Source: Zeimonas sp003577305
GTDB taxonomy: Bacteria; Pseudomonadota; Gammaproteobacteria; Burkholderiales; Burkholderiaceae_E
Length of the DNA stretch: 64,000 nucleotides
Assembly (NCBI GenBank): GCA_030263385.1
Contig: SZOX01000012.1
Coordinates: 1-64,000, forward strand
Direction: 5' to 3'
Shown piece after piece: positions 1 through 8,776 of this stretch. Within the stretch, counting starts at the first letter, position 1. Every line of letters starts with the position of its first letter. The notes beneath the pieces are model-generated. The model was not told where the DNA came from and did no database searches. It worked only from the letters and a program-made list of their open reading frames with translations. The translations under genes and the position numbers were made by a program.

Positions 1-26
1 GGCCCGGCAGGCCCCGGCCCGGAGGG

Positions 27-124
27 TGAGCCCGGAAAAAGCGCGCACTCCGCGTTGCAAATGCTCGCCGTGGCCCCGCCACGGCTGCGCTTTGCGCCTC
101 GATTGCGCGCTTTTTTCGGGCTCA
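27..124. repeat. Long inverted repeat with inner hairpin
   Basis: Arms at 27-47 and 104-124 are reverse complements over 21 nt with one mismatch. A second perfect 8-bp stem (GCCGTGGC/GCCACGGC) sits inside at about 67-85. The outer arms carry A5 and T6 runs next to GCGCGC, so transcripts from either strand would fold into a GC stem followed by U residues. It may act as a bidirectional terminator downstream of the zinc-finger gene, or be a dispersed palindromic repeat. No coding region is seen in 1-166. Confidence 0.55.
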
Positions 125-166
125 CGCGGGGACGATCGTAGTGTGAACACGCCCTAGATTCACATC

Positions 167-550
167 TCACATCGTCGAGTGATGCGATCCTTCGCGCCGC
201 TCCGAACGCATCTGGCAATCGATGCAACGCAGCGCCATCGGGCTGACGCGCAGCCGCTCGAAGGGAATCTCGGCGCCGCAATCGATGCACACCCCGTAGG
301 TGCCCTCCTCGGCCCGGCGCAGCGCGCCGCGCAGCCCGCGCCATTCGTCGATGTCGCGCAGCGCCTCCGACATCTCGACCTCGCCTTCGACGAGAATCGA
401 CGACAGGTCGCCGCTGTCGCCGATGCGCTCGAACGCCGAAAACTCTTCCGACGCCTGGCCGAGCTTGCGGGCGATTTCTTCTTCCAGAACGAGGAGCCGT
501 TGCCGGATCTGGCTGAGCAGCTCGCCGAGCTGGGCTTCCGACAAGGGCAT
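167..550 (-). CDS. TraR/DksA-type zinc-finger protein
   Basis: A 127-aa protein with an N-terminal coiled-coil-like helix and a C-terminal four-cysteine zinc finger (CIDCG and RCIDCQ, about residues 88-112) typical of the TraR/DksA family, which binds the RNA polymerase secondary channel. It is shorter than DksA (about 150 aa). Its finger is canonical C-x2-C-x17-C-x2-C. The ATG at 550 is chosen because GGAG lies 6 nt upstream. A more upstream ATG (577) has no clear ribosome site. It is a monocistron divergent from nothing obvious, and its role (general transcription modulation) is inferred from family only. Confidence 0.8.
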   Translation of the reverse strand: MPLSEAQLGELLSQIRQRLLVLEEEIARKLGQASEEFSAFERIGDSGDLSSILVEGEVEMSEALRDIDEWRGLRGALRRAEEGTYGVCIDCGAEIPFERLRVSPMALRCIDCQMRSERREGSHHSTM

Positions 551-710
551 TGCGGTCTCCAGGGGCGATCCGGCCATCGTAAGGCCGGCCTCGCAGCTCA
601 CCTTGACTCCGGTCAAGCGCATCCCGGCGACCGCAGCCGATGCGGAAAAATCCGGAACGTGAATGCGCGAGCACCCGCGCGCCACGCGGGCGCGATTCGC
701 GCCGGCCGAC

Positions 711-1439
711 TCAAGGTGCGATCCGGTCGACCGCGTCGGTGACCAGCGCATCGAGCCCCCAGCCGAAGAGCGCAGCCGCGCGCGCCGGGTCGTTCACCGT
801 GTACCCGATCACCCGCAGGCCGGCGCGGTGCGCGGCGGCGATCACCGGGTCGGTGAGCCCAGCCTCGCGCGCAGCCAGCGCCGCGCAGCCCAGCGCCAGG
901 CAGCGCTGCGCCCAGTCTTCGGGCAGCTCGCCGAACAGCAGCGCGCGCGGCAGTTCGGGCGCGACGCGGCGCGTCGCCTCGAGCGCCTCCTGCGAGAACG
1001 ACGAGAGGATCGGCAGCGCCAGCGCGCCCCGCCACAGCCTGCGCGCCTCGAGCGCCGCGGCCGCGCCGGTTTCGGCCTCGCGCCCGGGGCAAGGTTTGAT
1101 CTCGATGTTCGCCATGAGCCCGTTGCGCAGCAGCCAGCGGGCCACGCGCTCGAGCGTGGGAATCGACTCCCCGGCGTACGCCGGGGAGTGCCAGCTGCCG
1201 GCGTCGAGCCGCGCCAGTTCGCCGAACGCGTGGCCGGCCACGCGCCCGGTGCCGTCGGTGGTGCGCTCGAGCGTCGCGTCGTGCATCAGCACCAGCACGC
1301 CATCGCCGGCGAGCTTCACGTCGAACTCGAACATCGTGTAACCGAACGATGCGCCGAGCCGGATCGCCGCCAGCGTGTTCTCCGGCGCGAGCGTGCCCGC
1401 GCCGCGATGCGCGATCATGCGCGGATACGGCCAGTTCAC
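711..1439 (-). CDS. ugpQ: Glycerophosphodiester phosphodiesterase
   Basis: A 242-aa GDPD family protein that hydrolyses glycerophosphodiesters to sn-glycerol-3-phosphate plus an alcohol. The N-terminal AHRGAG with PENT, the EFDV metal-binding acidic pair and the HDATLERTT histidine are all present, as are the IEIKP and TVND motifs. Length fits the cytosolic bacterial UgpQ type, and no signal peptide is seen. The GTG at 1439 is preferred, with GGAG about 9 nt upstream; an ATG 21 nt further in is an alternative. It is divergent from the DMT transporter across 88 bp. Confidence 0.85.
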   Translation of the reverse strand: MNWPYPRMIAHRGAGTLAPENTLAAIRLGASFGYTMFEFDVKLAGDGVLVLMHDATLERTTDGTGRVAGHAFGELARLDAGSWHSPAYAGESIPTLERVARWLLRNGLMANIEIKPCPGREAETGAAAALEARRLWRGALALPILSSFSQEALEATRRVAPELPRALLFGELPEDWAQRCLALGCAALAAREAGLTDPVIAAAHRAGLRVIGYTVNDPARAAALFGWGLDALVTDAVDRIAP

Positions 1440-1527
1440 CTGTCGTGCTCCACCGGTTTCCTCACGTCGACTGTTGCAGAACCACGGCGCGCCCGCAAGC
1501 GGGCCGAACCCGGGTATAAACGCGACG

Positions 1528-2412
1528 ATGAACGACTCCCGTACCCTCCCGCCCGCGGCGATCGCAGCCCAGTTGCTCCTGTGCATGATCTGGGGCCTCG
1601 GCCAGGTGGCCACCAAAGTCGGCAATTCCGGCATCTCGCCGATCTGGCAGGCGGCGCTGCGCTCGATCGGCGCCACATTGCTGCTCGCGGCCTGGATCGC
1701 GTGGCGACGCATTCCGCTGGGCGAGCGCAGCGACACGCTGGTGCCTGGCGTCATCGCCGGGCTGCTGTTCGGCCTGGAGTTCGTCTTCCTGTTCGTGGGG
1801 CTGGTCTACACCACCGCGGTGCGCGCGGTGCTGCTGCTGTACGCGGCGCCGTTCGTCGTCGCACTGGGCGCGCACTTCTTCGTGCCCGGCGACCGCATCA
1901 CGCGCAACAAGCTGCTCGGCCTGTCGGCCGCCTTCGCCGGCCTGGTGCTCGCATTCGGCGACCGCCTCACTCTGCCCGATGCGAACGCGCTCGTCGGCGA
2001 CCTGCTGTGCCTGGGCGCCGCATTCATGTGGGGCGCCACCACCGTGCTGATCAAGGCGAGCGCGCTGCGCCGTGCCCCTCCCGAGACCACGCTGCTCTAC
2101 CAGCTCGCGATCTCGGCGGTGCTGATGGTGGCGCTGTCGTATGCGTTCGGCGAACCGGGCGTCTTCGCCCCCACCCCGATCGTCTGGGCCGCGCTCGCGT
2201 TCCAGACCGTCGTCGTCGCCTGGGCCAGCTACACCGTCTGGTTCTGGCTCGTCTCGCGCTATCGCGCCACCACGCTGCACGCGTTCACCTTCCTCACCCC
2301 GCTGTTCGGCGTGCTCGCCGGCGCCCTGCTCCTCGGCGAACCGGTCAGCGCCTCGCTGCTCGGTGCCCTGGCGCTGATCGCCGCCGGCATCGTGCTGGTG
2401 AACCGCGCCTGA
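1528..2412 (+). CDS. EamA/DMT family transporter
   Basis: A 294-aa integral membrane protein with about ten hydrophobic segments arranged as two EamA repeats, the usual architecture of drug/metabolite exporters. The first repeat begins with LLCMIWGLG, the second with a GDLLCLGAAFMWG helix. It acts in the inner membrane and probably exports small metabolites or amino acids, but the substrate cannot be read from sequence. The start ATG follows a short AT-containing leader. It is a single gene; a 19-bp inverted repeat follows it. Confidence 0.85.
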   Translation: MNDSRTLPPAAIAAQLLLCMIWGLGQVATKVGNSGISPIWQAALRSIGATLLLAAWIAWRRIPLGERSDTLVPGVIAGLLFGLEFVFLFVGLVYTTAVRAVLLLYAAPFVVALGAHFFVPGDRITRNKLLGLSAAFAGLVLAFGDRLTLPDANALVGDLLCLGAAFMWGATTVLIKASALRRAPPETTLLYQLAISAVLMVALSYAFGEPGVFAPTPIVWAALAFQTVVVAWASYTVWFWLVSRYRATTLHAFTFLTPLFGVLAGALLLGEPVSASLLGALALIAAGIVLVNRA

Positions 2413-2430
2413 GGGGGGCCGACAGCGCTA

Positions 2431-2505
2431 CGGCAAGGCTGCGTCGGGGCCTCGCCCGGCCCAACCCGCCGCTGCCCGCGCGCAGCCCCCGACGCAGCCT
2501 TGCCG
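2431..2505. repeat. 19-bp perfect inverted repeat
   Basis: Nucleotides 2431-2449 and 2487-2505 are perfect reverse complements around a 37-nt C-rich spacer, just downstream of the DMT transporter stop. There is no T-run, so a classical intrinsic terminator is not supported. A REP-like palindrome or an mRNA 3' stabilising stem is possible. Confidence 0.6.
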
Positions 2506-2538
2506 CGGCGCCGCCAACCCGCCTCCGAGGGCGAAGCT

Positions 2539-2572
2539 GGGCGTATACTGTACTTCCATACAGTATACGCCC
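2539..2572. promoter_or_regulatory. LexA (SOS) operator palindrome of dnaE2
   Basis: A perfect CTGT-N8-ACAG LexA box lies at 2548-2563. It is the core of a larger perfect 14-bp inverted repeat (2539-2552 and 2559-2572, 6-nt spacer). The palindrome contains TATACT, a plausible -10 hexamer, and ends 2 nt before the ATG of dnaE2. LexA bound here would cover both promoter and start codon. SOS control of dnaE2 homologues is well established; this site makes it near certain here. Confidence 0.92.
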
Positions 2573-2574
2573 CG

Positions 2575-5500
2575 ATGCTATCCCCCTACGCCGAGCTTCT
2601 CTGCGCCAGCAACTTCTCGTTCCTCCACGGCGCCTCCCACCCCGAAGAACTCGTCGAGCGTGCCCGGGCGCTTGGCTATTCGGCGCTCGCCATTACCGAC
2701 GAATGCTCGCTCGCCGGCGTGGTGCGTGCGCACCTGCGCGCGCGCCAGACCGGCCTGCCACTGCTCGTCGGCGCGCAGTTCTCGCTGCACGAGGCCTTCG
2801 GCAGTGGCTCCCGGCTGGTGCTGATCGCCGCCTCGCGCAACGGCTACGGCAACCTCTCCGAACTGATCACGCGCGCGCGCATGCGCGCCGGCAAGGGCCG
2901 CTACAGGCTGCTCGCCGACGATCTCGCCAATGGGCTCGACGACTGCCTCGCGCTGCTGGTACCTTCGCCCGCGATCGCCGTCGACGCATCGGCCGACTCG
3001 GCTGCTCCGTCCACTGATTCGACGTGCGCGCCGCCTGTCGATTCCCCCTGCGCGCAACTGCTGCGCGATGCGCGCTTCCTGCGCGAACGCTTCGACGGCC
3101 GCTGCTGGCTCGGCGTGCCGCTGCTGGTGCGCGGCCACGACGCGGCGCTGCTCGAGCGCACGCGCGGCATCGCCGCCGCCACCGGCCTGCCGCGAGTGGC
3201 GGTGGGCGACGTGCTCCATCACCTGCGCTCGCGCAAGGCGCTGCAGGACACGCTCACCGCGATCCGCCTGAACACGCCGCTGGCCGCGCTCGGCTACGCG
3301 CTCGCGTCCAATGCCGAGCAGCACCTGCGCAGCCGGCTGCGGCTCGCGCGCCTGTATCCGCCGGCGCTGCTCGAAGAGACGCTCGAGGTCGCCGCGCGCT
3401 GCCGCTTCTCGCTCGACGAACTGCGCTACGAGTATCCCGAAGAGATCGTCCCGCCCGGTCACACGCCGGCGAGCTGGCTGCGCCGGCTCGTCTTCGACGG
3501 CGTGCCCGGGCGCTACCCCGACGGCCTGCCGCCGGCGGTGGCCGCGCAGATCGAGCACGAGCTGGCGCTCATCGCCGAACTGAAGTACGAGCCCTACTTC
3601 CTCACCGTCGCCGACATCGTGCACTTCGCGCGCAGCCGCGGCATTCTTTGCCAGGGCCGCGGCTCGGCGGCCAACTCGGCGGTCTGCTACTGCCTGGGCA
3701 TCACCGAGGTCGACCCGGCGCGCGCCAGCGTGCTGTTCGAGCGCTTCATCAGCCGCGAACGCAACGAGCCGCCCGACATCGACGTCGACTTCGAGCACCA
3801 GCGGCGCGAAGAGGTCATCCAGTACCTGTACGCGAAATACGGCCGCCACCGCGCCGCGCTCGCCGCCACCGTGATCAGCTACCGCTCGCGCTCGGCGCTG
3901 CGCGACGTCGGGCGCGCGCTGGGCATCGACGCGCAGCGCATCGAGCAGCTGGCGCGCACGCACCAGTGGTGGGACCGCAGCGTGCAGCCCGAGCGGCTGC
4001 GCGAGGCCGGCTTCGATCCTTCGTCCACGCTCGCGCAGCAGTGGCTCGAACTGGCCGGCGCGCTGCGCGGCTTTCCGCGCCACCTGTCGCAGCACACCGG
4101 CGGCTTCGTGATCGCGCGCGACGCGCTCACGCGGCTGGTGCCGGTGGAGAACGCCGCGATGCCCGGGCGCAGCGTGATCGAATGGGACAAGGACGACCTC
4201 GACGCGCTCGGCCTGCTCAAGGTCGACGTGCTGGCGCTGGGCATGCTCACCGCGATCCGCCGCGCGCTCGGGCTCATCGGGCAGCGGCGCGGATTGCCGT
4301 TTCGCATCCAGGACATCCCGGCCGAAGACCCGGCCACCTACGAGATGATCTCGCGCGCCGACACGATCGGCGTGTTCCAGATCGAGTCGCGTGCGCAGAT
4401 GAGCATGCTGCCCCGGCTGCGCCCGCGCCGCTTCTACGACCTCGTGGTCCAGGTCGCGATCGTGCGGCCCGGCCCGATCCAGGGCGGCATGGTGCATCCA
4501 TACCTGCGCCGTCGCATGGGGCTCGAACCGGTCGTCTATCCGCGCGACGAGATCCGCCCGGCGCTCGAGCGCACGCTCGGCGTGCCGATCTTCCAGGAAC
4601 AGGTGATGCAGGTGGCGATGCTCGCGGCGGGTTTCTCCGGCGGCGAGGCCGATGCGCTGCGCCGCGCGATGGCGGCCTGGCGGCGCAAGGGCGGGCTCGA
4701 GCCGTTCGAGCAACGCCTGGTCGACGGCATGCTCGCGCGCGGCTACCGACGCGAGTTCGCCGATGCGATCTTCCGGCAGATCCAGGGCTTCGGCGAATAC
4801 GGCTTTCCCGAAAGCCACGCGGCCAGCTTCGCGCTGCTGGTCTACGTCTCGGCCTGGATCAAGCGGCACGAGCCGGCCGCCTTCCTCGCCGCACTGCTGA
4901 ACAGCCAGCCGATGGGCTTCTATGCGCCTGCGCAGCTGGTGCGCGACGCGCGCGAGCACGGCATCGAGGTGCGCGGCGTGGACGTGCTCGCGAGCGACTG
5001 GGACTGCACGCTCGAAGAAGCACCGCAGGGCGGCTTCGCCGAAGCCACCGATGTCGCGCCCGCCGAGGCCGCGACCGCCGAGGCGCCGGGGCGCACGCCC
5101 GCCTACGTCGCGCCTGCCGACGGCAGCGCGATCGACTGGCGGGCGCAGCCCGCGGTACGGCTGGGCCTGAACCGCGTGCGCGGGCTGTCGCAGGCCGGCG
5201 CGCAGCGGCTGCTCGAGGCGCGTGCGGCGCGCCGGCGCGCGCGCGGCGCCGACTTCGCGTTCGACAGCGTCGAAGACCTCGCCCGCGAGGCGCGGCTCGA
5301 CGCGCGCGAGCTGCAGGCGCTGGCGCAGGCCGACGCGCTGCGCCAGCTCGCCGGGCATCGCGCGCAGGCGCACTGGGAGGCAGCCGGCATCCGGTCGATG
5401 CCGGCGCTGCTCGCCGACGCGCGCTTCGACGAGACACCTGCCCGGCTGCCCGCGCTGCCCGAGGGTCGCGAGATCATCGCCGACTATCGCGGCCTGGGCA

Positions 5501-5889
5501 TCCCGATGGGCCGCCATCCGCTGGAGCTGCTGCGGCCGCGGCTCGAGCGCCTGCGCATCGCCACGGCCGCGGCGCTGCGCGCCTTCCCGAACGGCCGGCC
5601 GGCACGCGCCAGCGGCCTGGTCACGCATCGGCAACGCCCCGAAACGGCGAAGGGCACGATCTTCGTCACGCTCGAAGACGAGACCGGAGCCGTCAACGTG
5701 ATCGTCTGGCCGCGCGTGTTCGAGCGCCAGCGTCGCGAAGTGCTCGGCGCGCAGTTGATGACGGTCTACGGCACCTGGCAGTGCGACGCCGACTCCGGCG
5801 GCGAAGTGCGCCACCTGGTCGCGCAGCGCATCGTCGATCACAGCGCGCTGCTGGGCGACCTGGTGGTCGGCAGCCGCGATTTCCGCTAG
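2575..5889 (+). CDS. dnaE2: Error-prone DNA polymerase III alpha subunit (DnaE2/ImuC)
   Basis: A 1104-aa C-family polymerase. The N-terminal PHP domain (YAELLCASNFSFLHGASHPEE) starts at the chosen ATG. The palm carries the metal-binding aspartates PPDIDVDFEH at residues 401-405 with QGRGSAAN upstream. HhH and OB-fold (EDETGAVNVIVWP) regions follow at the C-terminus. It is the length and start of DnaE2/ImuC rather than replicative DnaE (about 1160 aa). It performs translesion, mutagenic synthesis during the SOS response, normally with ImuA and ImuB, which are not encoded anywhere nearby. No Shine-Dalgarno precedes the ATG because the LexA palindrome occupies that space. Confidence 0.95.
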   Translation: MLSPYAELLCASNFSFLHGASHPEELVERARALGYSALAITDECSLAGVVRAHLRARQTGLPLLVGAQFSLHEAFGSGSRLVLIAASRNGYGNLSELITRARMRAGKGRYRLLADDLANGLDDCLALLVPSPAIAVDASADSAAPSTDSTCAPPVDSPCAQLLRDARFLRERFDGRCWLGVPLLVRGHDAALLERTRGIAAATGLPRVAVGDVLHHLRSRKALQDTLTAIRLNTPLAALGYALASNAEQHLRSRLRLARLYPPALLEETLEVAARCRFSLDELRYEYPEEIVPPGHTPASWLRRLVFDGVPGRYPDGLPPAVAAQIEHELALIAELKYEPYFLTVADIVHFARSRGILCQGRGSAANSAVCYCLGITEVDPARASVLFERFISRERNEPPDIDVDFEHQRREEVIQYLYAKYGRHRAALAATVISYRSRSALRDVGRALGIDAQRIEQLARTHQWWDRSVQPERLREAGFDPSSTLAQQWLELAGALRGFPRHLSQHTGGFVIARDALTRLVPVENAAMPGRSVIEWDKDDLDALGLLKVDVLALGMLTAIRRALGLIGQRRGLPFRIQDIPAEDPATYEMISRADTIGVFQIESRAQMSMLPRLRPRRFYDLVVQVAIVRPGPIQGGMVHPYLRRRMGLEPVVYPRDEIRPALERTLGVPIFQEQVMQVAMLAAGFSGGEADALRRAMAAWRRKGGLEPFEQRLVDGMLARGYRREFADAIFRQIQGFGEYGFPESHAASFALLVYVSAWIKRHEPAAFLAALLNSQPMGFYAPAQLVRDAREHGIEVRGVDVLASDWDCTLEEAPQGGFAEATDVAPAEAATAEAPGRTPAYVAPADGSAIDWRAQPAVRLGLNRVRGLSQAGAQRLLEARAARRRARGADFAFDSVEDLAREARLDARELQALAQADALRQLAGHRAQAHWEAAGIRSMPALLADARFDETPARLPALPEGREIIADYRGLGIPMGRHPLELLRPRLERLRIATAAALRAFPNGRPARASGLVTHRQRPETAKGTIFVTLEDETGAVNVIVWPRVFERQRREVLGAQLMTVYGTWQCDADSGGEVRHLVAQRIVDHSALLGDLVVGSRDFR

Positions 5890-6041
5890 ATCAGCCTTGC
5901 TCCCGTTCGCTGTGTTCGCACCAGCCGTGATGGCCAACCGGGTCTGCGCCCACCCCGCCACTCCGGAGTACAGTCACCCGCACGCTGCCAGCAGCCTGGC
6001 TCGTGCACTGCACCGCCCAATCAAGCAGGAGGACCGAACGG

Positions 6042-7478
6042 ATGAAGAAACACGCTCACTACGTCGCAGGCGAATGGGTCGACAGCGGCGACTGGGCCCC
6101 CAACGTCAATCCTTCCGACACCAGGGACGTCATCGGCGAATACGCGCGTGCCGACGAGGCACTCACACGCCGGGCGATCGAAGCGGCGCGCACGGCGTTT
6201 GCGGCCTGGTCGCTCGCCACGCCGCAGGCTCGCGCCGACGCGCTCGACCACGTCGGCTCGGAGATCCTGGCGCGCAAGGAAGAACTGGGCAACCTGCTCG
6301 CGCGCGAAGAGGGGAAAACCCTTCCCGAGGCCATCGGCGAAGTCGCGCGCGCCGGCCAGATCTTCAAGTTCTTCGCGGGCGAAGCGCTGCGCGTGGTGGG
6401 CGACAAGCAGATGTCGGTGCGTCCAGGCATGGAGATCGAGGTCACCCGCGAGCCGGTGGGTGTGGTCGGCATCATCGCCCCGTGGAACTTCCCGATCGCG
6501 ATCCCGGCATGGAAAATCGCACCGGCACTCGCCTACGGCAACTGCGTCGTGTTCAAACCGGCCGATCTCGTGCCCGGCTCGGCGTGGGCGCTCACCGAGA
6601 TCATCAGCCGCAGTGGCCTGCCCGCCGGCGTGTTCAATCTGGTCATGGGACGGGGCCGGGTGGTCGGCGAGGTGTTGCTGAACCACCGCGACGTGAACGC
6701 CATCACCTTCACCGGCTCCGCCTCGACCGGCGCCCGCGTAGCCGCGGCCTGCGTGGCACGCCAGGCGAAGTTCCAGCTGGAAATGGGCGGCAAGAACCCG
6801 CTGGTGATCCTGAACGACGCCGACCTCGACGCGGCAGTGCACTGCGCGATCCAGGGGGCGTTCTTCTCCACCGGACAACGCTGCACGGCGTCGAGCCGAC
6901 TCGTGGTCGAGGCAGGCATTCACGACCGCTTCGTCGAGGCGCTCACAAGGCGAACGGGCGCCCTCGAGGTCGGCGATGCGCGCGCAGCCGGAGTCGACAT
7001 CGGGCCGGTCGTCGATCAGGCACAGCTCGATCAGGACCTCGGCTACATCGAGATCGGCAGGAGCGAGGGCGCCACGCTCGCGTGTGGCGGCGAGCGGATC
7101 AGCGCTTCGACGCCTGGCTTCTACCTGGCTCCGACCGTTTTCGTGGACACGCACAACGGGATGCGCATCAACCGCGAGGAGATCTTCGGCCCGGTCGCGA
7201 GCGTGATTCGCGTTGCCGACTACGAGGAGGCGCTCGCGGTAGCGAACGACACCGAGTTCGGCCTGACCAGCGGCATCTGCACCAACTCGCTGCGCCACGC
7301 GTCACACTTCAAGCGGCACGCGCAGGCAGGCATGGTCATGGTAAACGCGCCGACCGCAGGCGTCGACTTTCACGTGCCGTTCGGCGGGCGCAAGGGCTCC
7401 AGCTTCGGTCCGCGCGAGCAGGGAAGCTACGCGGCCGAGTTCTACACGACGGTGAAGACCGCGTACATCCAGACGTAA
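6042..7478 (+). CDS. NAD(P)-dependent aldehyde dehydrogenase (2-oxoglutarate semialdehyde dehydrogenase-like)
   Basis: A 478-aa aldehyde dehydrogenase superfamily member. PWNFPIAIPAWK is the cofactor-binding turn, FTGSASTG the Rossmann loop, LEMGGKNPL the general-base Glu region and GQRCTASS the catalytic cysteine. The pattern (GGKNPLVILNDADLD, PFGGRKGSSFGPREQG) most resembles alpha-ketoglutarate semialdehyde dehydrogenases that end the oxidative pentose or uronate pathways, but substrate is an inference. A strong ribosome site (GGAGG) precedes the ATG. It is a single gene convergent with metZ. Confidence 0.88.
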   Translation: MKKHAHYVAGEWVDSGDWAPNVNPSDTRDVIGEYARADEALTRRAIEAARTAFAAWSLATPQARADALDHVGSEILARKEELGNLLAREEGKTLPEAIGEVARAGQIFKFFAGEALRVVGDKQMSVRPGMEIEVTREPVGVVGIIAPWNFPIAIPAWKIAPALAYGNCVVFKPADLVPGSAWALTEIISRSGLPAGVFNLVMGRGRVVGEVLLNHRDVNAITFTGSASTGARVAAACVARQAKFQLEMGGKNPLVILNDADLDAAVHCAIQGAFFSTGQRCTASSRLVVEAGIHDRFVEALTRRTGALEVGDARAAGVDIGPVVDQAQLDQDLGYIEIGRSEGATLACGGERISASTPGFYLAPTVFVDTHNGMRINREEIFGPVASVIRVADYEEALAVANDTEFGLTSGICTNSLRHASHFKRHAQAGMVMVNAPTAGVDFHVPFGGRKGSSFGPREQGSYAAEFYTTVKTAYIQT

Positions 7479-7558
7479 CCGCCCGGGCAGCCCGGTTCAG
7501 CGCGCCACGGACGGCCCCGGACGTCGCCGAGCGCTTGCACGGCGGCGTGCGGGCAGCC

Positions 7559-8776
7559 TCAGCCGCCCAGCCCGCGCGCCAGGTCGGCACAGATGTCGGC
7601 CGGGTCTTCCAGGCCCACCGCCACGCGCAGCATGCCTTCGCCGATCCCGGCCTCGCGGCGCGCCTCGATCGGCATGCGCCCGTGCGTCGTGCTCGCCGGA
7701 TGCGTGATCGTCGACTTCACGTCGCCGAGGTTCGCGGTGATCGACAGCAGCCGGCAGGCGTCGACCACGCGCCAGGCCGCGGCCTTGCGCGCCACGTCGT
7801 CGGCGCCCTTCAGTTCGAACGCGAGCACCGCACCGCCGGCACGCTGCTGCGCGCGCGCCAGCGCGTGCTGCGGATGCGACTCGAGCCACGGATAGCGCAC
7901 CCGCTGCACCTCGGGGCGCGCCTCGAGCCAGCGCGCCACCGCGAGCGCGTTCTCCGAGTGCCGCGCCATGCGCACCGGCAGCGTCTCGAGCCCCTTCGCG
8001 AGCACCCAGGCGTTGAACGCCGACAGCGTCGGCCCGCAATAGCGCACCACCGGCTGCAGCGTCTCGGCGACGTACTCGCGCGAGCCCAGCACCGCGCCGC
8101 CGAGCACCCTTCCCTGCCCGTCGAGGTACTTGGTCGCCGAGTGCACCACGATGTCGGCGCCCAGCGCGAGCGGCTGCTGCAGCGCCGGCGTGCAGAAGCA
8201 GTTGTCGACCACCAGCGGCATGCCGCGCGCCCGTGCGATCGCCGAGAGCGCGCGCACGTCGCCCACTTCGGTGAGCGGGTTCGACGGCGTCTCGAGGAAC
8301 AGCAGCCTCGTGTTCGGCCGGATCGCCGCCTCCCAGGCGGCGGGGTCGCCCAGCGGCACGTAGCTCGTCTCGATGCCGTAGCGCGCGAACAGCGCGAACA
8401 GCTGGATCGTGGTGCCGAACACGCCCTGCGAGCAGACCAGGTGGTCGCCCGCGCGGGTGAGGCTCACCAGCACCGACATGATCGCCGACATGCCCGAGGC
8501 GGTCGCGCGGCAGTCTTCGGCGCCTTCGAGCGCGGCGAGCCGCTGCTCGAACAGCCGCACCGTCGGGTTGCCGAAACGCGAGTAGACGAACCCCTCGGCC
8601 TCGCCGGCGAACTTCGCGGCGGCGTGCGCGGCGCTCTCGTGCACGAAGCTCGACGCGAGGAACACCGGCTCGGTGTGCTCGCCGAACGGCGTGCGCTCGA
8701 AGCCCGCGCGCACCGCGCGGGTGTCGAAACCGTAGTCGTCGCCTTCGGCGGGCGGCCGCGCCGTGCCCGTGCTCAA
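7559..8776 (-). CDS. metZ: O-succinylhomoserine sulfhydrylase
   Basis: A 405-aa Cys/Met-metabolism PLP enzyme that makes homocysteine from O-succinylhomoserine and sulfide. SATKYLDGQ supplies the Schiff-base lysine. YSRFGNPT, ASGMSAI and ETPSNP are family signatures. The C-terminal RVAVGLEDPADICADL is typical of MetZ. Its ATG overlaps the purF stop by 4 nt (ATGA), so it is translationally coupled to purF, the purF-metZ order known in many beta- and gammaproteobacteria. Related cystathionine gamma-synthase activity cannot be excluded from sequence. Confidence 0.92.
   Translation of the reverse strand: MSTGTARPPAEGDDYGFDTRAVRAGFERTPFGEHTEPVFLASSFVHESAAHAAAKFAGEAEGFVYSRFGNPTVRLFEQRLAALEGAEDCRATASGMSAIMSVLVSLTRAGDHLVCSQGVFGTTIQLFALFARYGIETSYVPLGDPAAWEAAIRPNTRLLFLETPSNPLTEVGDVRALSAIARARGMPLVVDNCFCTPALQQPLALGADIVVHSATKYLDGQGRVLGGAVLGSREYVAETLQPVVRYCGPTLSAFNAWVLAKGLETLPVRMARHSENALAVARWLEARPEVQRVRYPWLESHPQHALARAQQRAGGAVLAFELKGADDVARKAAAWRVVDACRLLSITANLGDVKSTITHPASTTHGRMPIEARREAGIGEGMLRVAVGLEDPADICADLARGLGG

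Noticed and set aside
663..3017. 784-codon plus-strand frame
   Set aside because: It crosses the glycerophosphodiesterase gene, the DMT gene and the LexA operator out of frame; no features.
2578..5961. 1127-codon minus-strand frame antisense to dnaE2
   Set aside because: High-GC shadow of the polymerase gene: composition is Arg/Ala/His-rich without domains, and the plus-strand protein is intact.
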